This document shows, piece by piece, positions 58,201 through 64,000 of a stretch of DNA of 64,000 nt. A program made the translations under genes and the position numbers. The notes beneath the pieces were generated by a model. That model was not told where the DNA came from. It did no database searches and was given only the letters and a program-made list of their open reading frames with translations. Location: contig CALYLX010000031.1 in the NCBI GenBank assembly GCA_944990035.1, positions 1 through 64,000 of the forward strand, given 5' to 3'. Within the stretch, counting starts at the first letter, position 1. Every line of letters starts with the position of its first letter. This DNA comes from Clitopilus passeckerianus. Its lineage: Eukaryota; Basidiomycota; Agaricomycetes; Agaricales; Entolomataceae.

Positions 58201-59076
58201 TTCCAGAGCTTGTGAAATTGATGTTTTTGGACGTATCCACACCTGTTGTGTGTGGTGTCTGGTTGCTGGATGGTGTGTTGTCACCGTCTGTCGTATTGTG
58301 GTAGTTGGCTTGATTGGTCCGTACACGAGATAATCCTCTGTGTGTTCCTGCGTGAGTGGGGGTTCCTCTTTGGTGAATATTCCGACTGCCGGTTCATTCT
58401 GGCAGTATGCGATGAGAAAGTCTTCATTGATCTCTTCTCCGTCTTCGACTATTCGGAAGTAGTCGCTGAGTCCTTCTGATTTTCCGGGATTCTCTTCGGA
58501 ACAATCAGGCATTGGGGTAGGTGGCGTGTTTTCCTCTAGTAGTTGTTCTCGGATGGCTCTCATCCGCTTGATGTCTACTGCTCGCATCAATGTTTGCGAC
58601 AGTCGTTGGGTAATGCGTGATTCGTCGATTTCGAGTGTGCCGTCGCTCCACGATATGATTGGATCTACCCGTTTTAGCCAGGGTAATCCAAAAATCAGGT
58701 GGTCTTTCCCGAGTCCAGTGACAAAACATCTTTCCTTGATGATGGCTGTCCCTATCTTGGCAATAACCCAGGTAAAGTGGGTAATAGTTCCTTGTTTGTT
58801 CAGGGTGCCATCAACGTTTCGTGCTGTAATCGGTTGTCGGAGTGGGAGTAGTGGGAGGTGATGTGTCTTGGCGAAGACGGAGTCGATAAATGACCCTTGC
58901 GCTCCAGAGTCAATGAGAGCTTTTGTGCCGGCGATTGTTGTATTTCCATCTAGGGGGTCTTGTAGAGAGATTGGGATACGCATAGATTCAGCATAAAAAT
59001 CAGTAGCTACAAGTACACTGGAAATATCAATCGGGCGAGGAAGTACTGATGTCGGCTTTGCAGTCTTCCTCTTCAA
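55268..59076 (-). pseudogene. pol: Gypsy pol: protease, reverse transcriptase, RNase H, integrase, chromodomain
   Basis: The frame opens at 59076 after a frameshift site. Protease: KALIDSGAQGSFIDS. Reverse transcriptase: [34 protein letters not shown] and IIYMDDILIFS. RNase H: FVVESDASKHATGAVLQ, YEIYDRELLGIIRALE and ILSDHKNLTYF. Integrase: zinc finger HDLPSAGHPG then CAMCQQMK; catalytic residues in VTYDFHTDLP, SDRGPQFAS and GATERINQE. Chromodomain: YEIEAIVAHQKQGKGQHRYL and VKWKGWPSADNKWMPESELR. Breaks: TGA at 58086-58084 (after RFPPS), TGA at 57765-57763 (after TKLNI, where an Arg is conserved), and a one-base loss in a C run at 56631-56635 that moves the frame before the integrase (restored by DDGILYYKDKC). 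Confidence 0.93.
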
Positions 59077-60002
59077 AAACCCTCAGCCTCTGCTTCGGTG
59101 TAGAATTCAGCGGCTTCTTCTTGGGGCATGTCAGCTAGGACTGCTCTGACATATTTGATCAACTCGGCTCTCTTCTCGGGTTTCTTGTGGAAACGGCTGT
59201 CGTTGTTGTTAGGATAGGTCCTTCCAAAGTTCTTTCTTTGAAGACACTGTTGGATCGTGTGACCCTTCTTGGAGCAATAGTAGCACAAGTTGTTCTTCTT
59301 GTGATGTTCTCTTTCCTCCTGGGTGAGGCGGCGTTTGGGTGGATCAGTGGTGAAACGATCAACATCCATAGCCATTGGGTCTCGGGCTCCAGTAGGTGTT
59401 TTGTAAGCACCTTTGACCATATCAGATGTCTTGATGATACGGGTATGTCCCATGATTGTCTTAGCACGTCGCCAGTTGCTGTCAAACTGGACGGCTTTCT
59501 TGACCCAATCGTCGAATGTGGTAGGAGGGGAATCGGAAAAGAGAATTTTCTCTCGGAGTTTGGGAGTAAGTCCTTCCATGAAGATCTTGATTTTTGCAGT
59601 GTCACCGCTAAGATCGGTTCATGCAAGAATATTCTTGAAGACGGTGACAAATTCGTCAGCTGTCCCATCCTGTCGTAAGGCTTTGAGTTGGAGAAGTGCG
59701 GCAGCTTTGTCGTCGGTAGGGGAAAAGGCTTCTTTGAATTGGCTGATAAATTCAGCGTAGGTGGCTTTCCTTTCAGCTGCTGAGTATTTATCGTGAAATT
59801 CTAATCCCCATGCTGCTGCAGTTCCTTCTTTGAGGAAGGATAGGGCGATGCGAATCTTCTTGTCATCTTCGAGTTGGTTGAGGTTGTTTAGGATAAGGTA
59901 GTCTTCAAGTTCTTGAATAAACTTTCTGGTCTTGGATCGGTCTCCGGAAAACGTCTGGGGTTTGGCTCCAATGTCCTTCTTGTTGTTGTTGTCTTGTGAC
60001 AT
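59073..60002 (-). pseudogene. gag: Gypsy gag, mutated copy
   Basis: First ATG in frame is 60002 (MSQDNNNKKDIGAKPQTFSG). Capsid region includes TRKFIQELEDYLILNNLNQL, AAWGLEFHDKYSAAERKATY and FISQFKEAFSPTDDKAAALL. A premature TGA at 59621-59619 follows KNILA. The plus-strand copy has CGA there (63809-63811), so this is a C-to-T change. Beyond it the frame continues IFMEGLTPKLREKILFSDSP and the nucleocapsid zinc knuckle CYYCSKKGHTIQQC. The frame is also open upstream of the ATG as far as a TGA at 60239-60237. Confidence 0.9.
59076..59082 (-). promoter_or_regulatory. Putative -1 ribosomal frameshift site between gag and pol
   Basis: On the minus strand gag ends GAG GGT TTT TGA. The heptamer G GGT TTT fits the rule X XXY YYZ exactly in the gag frame and touches the gag stop (59075-59073). 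A -1 slip gives GGG TTT TTG AAG, which is the start of the open pol frame (TTG at 59076). Confidence 0.6.
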
Positions 60003-60587
60003 TTCTTGGTCGAAATCGAAATCGGTCTCTGGTTCAATTGTTTCTGCACTGGGGCGCTCCTCTGGCTCAGCTGTGGGGCTCTCCTCTAGCTGTTGTTGTA
60101 CTTGGTGTTCTTCTTCTTCCTCTTCGGGCAAGACAGAAGCGCTAGTAGACGGGACTAGTGATGGGTTCCTGGATATTGCTGTGGGTAATGGTGCGAAGCG
60201 TCGCTGTTCCTCCTTGTCTACTTCAATGTCGTGTTCTCATTGGGCTCGGACAATAGCAGGGGTCTTATGAGGTCGTTCAGGGGTAGGGAAGTCTAGAGCG
60301 TGGAAGTGTCTGTTTTCAACAGCAGCGGTGGTGAATGTGAATTTGCCAAGGGAGAGAGAGGCGTAGCACCAGCGGTTATTGTTGTGATTAAAACCGCAGT
60401 AGCTTCCGTTGGTGAACTTGTAGACGTTGTTGGTTCCTTCTACTAGAGTGGTATTTTGTGGCGGGTGGTCTGCCCTGTGTACAACCGTGGTGACTGAGTG
60501 GTAGCCGCAACGGCAATCGGCCTGTTGCGTGCTTCTGCTGTGTTGTCGTGGGGTGGGCCTGCGCTAACAATGAGCGGGCCTTCTGAA

Positions 60588-60598
60588 CAGCTTGACCT
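60588..60598 (-). promoter_or_regulatory. Primer-binding site of the minus-strand element (self-priming type)
   Basis: Reads AGGTCAAGCTG on the minus strand, three bases inside the 5' LTR. It is the exact complement of CAGCTTGACCT inside the LTR (60780-60770 on the minus strand), which starts 33 bases after the start of TATATAAA. No resemblance to a tRNA 3' end was recognised. Confidence 0.6.
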
Positions 60599-60601
60599 TT
60601 T

Positions 60602-61055
60602 GTTAAGGCAGAGCCTAACAACTTAGGTAATACTGTTTACGCTCGATGTCTTTGATAAACAAAGACAGAGATTTGTCAGCAGCTGCGGCTGTACTGACGA
60701 CCTGGTGAGATTGACGAAGCAAGAGACTTAAAGGCAAAGTAGAGAACTAAGCAGTTAGGTAGATTGCCTAGGTCAAGCTGAGGAGCCTTGACCAAATGGT
60801 ACAGGTTTATATACCTATCTAGTAGTTCTAAATATAGCGCATGCACAGCATGCTGAGTAAGTACATGAGTCAGTATGACTCGATGTGAGTCAGAAAGAGT
60901 CAGATAAGGTATAAGTCTCTCACGATCGTGAGAGATGCGGAGTAAGCATGGAAAAAGATGAAAAATGCGCAGTGATGCGCAGCATATGTGAGTAATCGTG
61001 CATAGGTAAGCGGGCCGGGGTATGTAAGGAGAAACATGTAAGCAAAATCATAACA
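60602..61055 (-). repeat. 5' LTR of the minus-strand gypsy element
   Basis: 454 bases, TGTTAAGG...CATAACA on the plus strand. On the minus strand: TATATAAA at 60813-60806, predicted transcript start at 60780, palindrome at 60916-60935. Confidence 0.93.
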
Positions 61056-61145
61056 GTAGCCATCTTTTTGCCACCCTTTTTCGGTGCTCTGGAACTCGAG
61101 GGCTTAGTTTGGTTTTTGGATGACGACACCTGACTCAGGCGTCAC

Positions 61146-62298
61146 TAGTGTTTTAAGGTCTGGTCCGGTCCGGTTTTTTGAGCAGATTTTCAAAAGACCA
61201 GGACCGTGACCGGTCTTAACCGCCATAATTTTGGCTGAGACCGAGACCGGACCAATGAAAAACCGGTTTTTGGTCGATTTTGCTACTTCAACATGTTGTA
61301 ACTGCCTAGATGTATGTAGATACATCTTATAAATGTCTGCGCTAACTTAAAATATATGTATAGATTCAAAATTGTGTGAGGAAAGTGTGTTTTCGTGAGT
61401 TGTAGGCCTTTCTCCGAAATTGATCGCAGAAACACAGCCACTGATGGGTTGATCGCTGCCTTTGAGGTGGTCGGTGTTAAGGCAGAGCCTAACAACTTAG
61501 GTAACACTGTTTACGCTCGATGTCTTTGATAAACAAAGACAGAGATTTGTCAGCAGCTGCGGCTGTACTGACGACCTGGTGAGATTGACGAAGCAAGGGA
61601 CTTAAAGGCAAAGTAGAGAACTAAGCAGTTAGGTAGATTGCCTAGGTCAAGCTGAGGAGCCTTGACCAAATGGTACAGGTTTATATATCTATCTAGTAGT
61701 TCTAAATATAGCGCATGCGCAGCATGCTGAGTAAGTAATGAGTCATGCGCAGCATGATGAGTAAGTACATGAGTCAGAAAGAGTCAGATAAGGTATAAGT
61801 CTCTCACGATCGTGAGAGATGCGGAGTAAGCATGGAAAAAGATGAGAAATGTGCAGTAATACGCAGCATATATGAGTAATTGTGCATAAGTAAGCGGGCC
61901 GGGGTATGTAAGGAGAAACATGTAAGCAAAATCATAACAGTCGGTGCAATCTCGGAGGGCCTGCTCACTGCTATCAAAAGCCATCAAAAATGTCGAAATC
62001 AAGCAACAAACGTTCCCACACTTCAAAAACATTGCACATCTTGCATTTCAAAGTGTTTTCACTACATACAAATGGATTTGGGAAGCGCAAAATAGCGCCC
62101 CTAGGTAGGTACCAAAAGACCAGTTAGGACCGGTTCAAATTGGTCTTTGGCCGGTCTCAACATTTTTCAGAATTCTTAAAGACCGTAACTGTAACCACTT
62201 GAGACCGCAAGTAACCAGTCATCTGCAGTCCGGTTACAACCGGTCTGGTCTGGTCCACTGGTCTTTTTCGGTCTCTGTGACCGGACCTTCAAACACTA
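61146..62298. mobile_element. Non-autonomous hAT-like DNA element, interrupted by a solo LTR
   Basis: The ends are imperfect inverted repeats: TAGTGTTTTAAGGTCTGGTC at 61146 and, reading inward from 62298, TAGTGTTTGAAGGTCCGGTC (18 of 20 identical). Inside both ends many GGTCCGGTC-like subrepeats occur, as in fungal hAT termini. Flanks GGCGTCAC (61138-61145) and GGCGCTGC (62299-62306) look like an 8-bp target duplication with three transitions. Removing the nested LTR and its duplication leaves about 680 bases with no transposase frame, so it is non-autonomous. Confidence 0.68.
61475..61939 (-). repeat. Solo gypsy LTR with perfect 5-bp target-site duplication
   Basis: 465 bases of the same LTR family, flanked by GTCGG at 61470-61474 and GTCGG at 61940-61944. 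No internal element sequence, so it is a solo LTR left after LTR-LTR recombination. It sits inside the hAT-like element. It carries two copies of an ATGCGCAGCATG-(C/A)-TGAGTAAGTA unit. Palindrome at 61800-61819. Confidence 0.93.
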
Positions 62299-62312
62299 GG
62301 CGCTGCCACCCC

Positions 62313-62345
62313 AAACACCAACTCAGGTGGCCTGAGTTGGTGTTT
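62313..62345. repeat. Perfect 15-bp inverted repeat with 3-base loop
   Basis: AAACACCAACTCAGG, TGG, CCTGAGTTGGTGTTT. The last base is the first base of the plus-strand LTR. It could form a hairpin. Origin unknown; it may be the remains of another small element into which the gypsy copy inserted. Confidence 0.6.
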
Positions 62346-62829
62346 GTTATGATTTTGCTTACATGTTTCTCCTTACATACCCCGGCCCGCTTACCTATGC
62401 ACGATTACTCACATATGCTGCGCATCACTGCGCATTTTTCATCTTTTTCCATGCTTACTCCGCATCTCTCACGATCGTGAGAGACTTATACCTTATCTGA
62501 CTCTTTCTGACTCGCATTGAGTCATACTGACTCATGTACTTACTCATCATGCTGCGCATGACTCATTACTTACTCAGCATGCTGCGCATGTGCTATATTT
62601 AGAACTACTAGATAAGTATATAAACCTGTACCATTTGGTCAAGGCTCCTCAGCTTGACCTAGGCAATCTACCTAACTGCTTAGTTCTCTACTTCGCCTTT
62701 AAGTCCCTTGCTTCGTCAATCTCACCAGGTCGTCAGTACAGCCGCAGCTGCTGACAAATCTCTGTCTTTGTTTATCAAAGACATCGAGCGTAAACAGTAT
62801 TACCTAAGTTGTTAGGCTCTGCCTTAACA
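62345..62829 (+). repeat. 5' LTR of the plus-strand gypsy copy
   Basis: 485 bases, TGTTATGATT...GCCTTAACA, the longest of the four LTRs because of extra direct repeats in U3. TATATAAA at 62617-62624, predicted transcript start CAGCTTGACCT at 62650-62660, palindrome at 62465-62484. Confidence 0.93.
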
Positions 62830-62831
62830 AA

Positions 62832-62842
62832 AGGTCAAGCTG
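62832..62842 (+). promoter_or_regulatory. Primer-binding site of the plus-strand gypsy copy (self-priming type)
   Basis: AGGTCAAGCTG, two bases after the LTR end, is an exact 11-base complement of CAGCTTGACCT at 62650-62660, the predicted 5' end of the transcript (33 bases after the start of TATATAAA). This is the Tf1/sushi self-priming arrangement. Confidence 0.62.
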
Positions 62843-63427
62843 TTCAGAAGGCCCGCTCATTGTTAGCGCAGGCCCACCCCACGACAACACAGCAGAAGCA
62901 CGCAACAGGCCGATTGCCGTTGCGGCTACCACTCAGTCACCACGGTTGTACACAGGGCAGACCACCCGCCACAAAATACCACTCTAGTAGAAGGAACCAA
63001 CAACGTCTACAAGTTCACCAACGGAAACTACTGCGGTTTTAATCACAACAATAACCGCTGGTGCTACGCCTCTCTCTCCCTTGGCAAATTCACATTCACC
63101 ACCGTTGCCGTTGAAAACAGACACTTCCACGCTCTAGACTTCCCTACCCCTGAACGACCTCATAAGACCCCTGCTATTGTCCGAGCTCAACGAGAACACG
63201 ACATTGAAGTAGACGAGGAGGAACAGCGACGCTTCGCACCATTACCCACAGCAATATCCAGGAACCCATCACTAGTCCCGTCTACCAGCGCTTCTGTCTT
63301 GCCCGAAGAGGAAGAAGAAGAACACCAAGTACAACAACAGCTAGAGGAGAGCCCCACAGCTGAGCCAGAGGAGCGCCCCAGTGCAGAAACAATTGAACCA
63401 GAGACCGACTTCGATTTCGACTATGAA

Positions 63428-64000
63428 ATGTCACAAGACAACAACAACAAGAAGGACATTGGAGCCAAACCCCAAACGTTCTCCGGAGACCGATCCAAGA
63501 CCAGAAAGTTCATTCAGGAACTTGAAGACTACCTCATCCTAAACAACCTCAACCAACTCGAAGATGACAAGAAGATTCGCATCGCCCTATCCTTCCTCAA
63601 AGAAGGAACTGCAGCAGCATGGGGATTAGAATTTCACGATAAATATTCAGCAGCTGAAAGGAAAGCCACCTACGCTGAATTTATCAGCCAATTCAAAGAA
63701 GCCTTTTCCCCTACCGACGACAAAGCTGCCGCACTTCTCCAACTCAAAGCCTTACGACAGGATGGGACAGCTGACGAATTTGTCACTGTCTTCAAGAATA
63801 TTCTTGCACGAACTGATCTCAGTGGTGACACTGCAAAGATCGAGATCTTCATGGAAGGACTTACCCCCAAACTCCGAGAGAAAATTCTCTTTTCCGATTC
63901 CCCTCCTACCACATTCGACGATTGGGTCAAGAAAGCCGTCCAGTTTGACAACAACTGGCGACGTGCCAAGACAATCATGGGACATACCCGTATCATCAAG
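63428..64000 (+). CDS. gag: Gypsy gag, intact in the visible part (partial)
   Basis: First ATG in frame at 63428 (MSQDNNNKKDIGAKPQTFSG). The capsid region is open to the window end, including KNILARTDLSGDTAKIEIFM where the minus copy has a stop. It ends at the window edge in IMGHTRIIK, before the zinc knuckle. The frame is open without ATG from 62867, with protein-like content (NVYKFTNGNYCGFNHNNNRW, VRAQREHDIEVDEEEQRR), so Gag may start further upstream by another route. Confidence 0.88.
   Translation, partial: MSQDNNNKKDIGAKPQTFSGDRSKTRKFIQELEDYLILNNLNQLEDDKKIRIALSFLKEGTAAAWGLEFHDKYSAAERKATYAEFISQFKEAFSPTDDKAAALLQLKALRQDGTADEFVTVFKNILARTDLSGDTAKIEIFMEGLTPKLREKILFSDSPPTTFDDWVKKAVQFDNNWRRAKTIMGHTRIIK

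Larger units (their letters stand above)
53893..61055 (-). mobile_element. Full-length Ty3/gypsy chromovirus, mutated copy
   Basis: 7.16 kb element on the minus strand. LTRs lie at both ends, starting TG and ending CA on either strand (TGTTA...TAACA). Internal order is gag with a CCHC zinc knuckle, protease, reverse transcriptase, RNase H, integrase, chromodomain and a third ORF, the order of Ty3/gypsy chromoviruses. The LTRs are nearly identical apart from an about 20-base length difference and a few substitutions, so insertion is fairly recent. Reading frames are broken by at least five TGA codons and one frameshift, so this copy should not move on its own. The 5-bp flanks (GGTTG at 53888-53892 and GTAGC at 61056-61060) do not match, so no target duplication is left. 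Confidence 0.95.
62345..64000 (+). mobile_element. Second gypsy copy, plus strand, 5' part only (runs off the window)
   Basis: Same family as the minus-strand copy and in opposite orientation, so the two 5' ends face each other across 1.3 kb. Visible are the 5' LTR, primer-binding site, leader and most of gag. In the visible part the frames that are broken in the other copy are intact. Its state beyond 64000 is unknown. Confidence 0.93.

Noticed and set aside
59187..59678. 163-codon plus-strand frame antisense to gag
   Set aside because: Shadow of the gag frame; no motif of its own.
53888..61060. Target-site duplication for the full-length minus-strand gypsy element
   Set aside because: The 5-bp flanks GGTTG and GTAGC do not match in either orientation.
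62809..63042. 77-codon frame starting in the gypsy LTR, identical in the other copy (60388-60621)
   Set aside because: It opens with TTG inside the LTR and ends early. Its identity in both copies reflects recent duplication, and the gag frame overlaps it.
1..64000. CRISPR arrays, operons with ribosome-binding sites, riboswitches, rRNA genes
   Set aside because: None seen; the window is eukaryotic and no regularly spaced short repeats or rRNA-like sequence were noticed.

Overview
The window is nuclear DNA of a filamentous basidiomycete, most likely a mushroom-forming agaricomycete. Genes are dense and cut by many short GT-AG introns of about 45-60 nt. They include a laccase, a DUF6593-type protein and tyrosine-kinase-like (TKL) kinases with the HGDLRG catalytic loop common in agaricomycetes. 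The mobile DNA is a chromodomain Ty3/gypsy retrotransposon plus a hAT-like non-autonomous element. All exon models below were read by eye from frame, splice-site and family logic; outer coordinates are firmer than internal exon edges.

Region by region. 1-1.7 kb: no gene seen. 1.8-3.9 kb: laccase (+). 4.3-11.1 kb: two copies of the 20S proteasome beta-5 subunit (both -) on either side of a decayed RNA-dependent RNA polymerase (+); the second copy has six perfect ACGCGT boxes upstream. 11.7-29.3 kb: mostly conserved housekeeping genes: a gamma-glutamylcyclotransferase-like protein (-), SNU13 (+), a secreted GPI-type heme peroxidase (+), branched-chain keto-acid dehydrogenase E1-beta (-), a CreC/WDR20 WD40 protein (+), phosphopantetheine adenylyltransferase (-), an Erf2-like DHHC acyltransferase (+), DPH7 (-), UBC9 (+) and a conserved hypothetical protein (+). 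29.5-42.3 kb: mitochondrial COX24/mS38 (-), CLP1 (-), an MFS transporter (+), CTF18 (-) and a DUF3835/URI-like protein (+). 42.6-47.9 kb: an acidic SAP-like/kinase protein whose usual beta-3 lysine is replaced (-), and a DUF6593 protein (+).

48.2-52.5 kb (-) is the most unusual locus. Kinase, P-loop NTPase, P-loop NTPase, helical linker and kinase follow one another, either as two abutting genes sharing an ATGA or as one very large gene. Both NTPase modules have degenerate Walker A motifs. The layout recalls signal-transduction ATPases (STAND/NLR-like) and is the best candidate here for an undescribed immune or self-recognition system; that reading is inference.

52.6-64 kb is repeat-rich. 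It holds an inverted pair of gene fragments, an old LTR fragment, a full-length but mutated gypsy element on the minus strand (53893-61055), a hAT-like element split by a solo LTR with a perfect 5-bp target duplication, and the 5' part of a second gypsy copy on the plus strand running off the window. The gypsy family shows a self-priming signature of the Tf1/sushi type, a canonical -1 frameshift heptamer between gag and pol, and a third ORF with a C-terminal membrane segment. The minus copy has been inactivated mostly by CGA-to-TGA changes.
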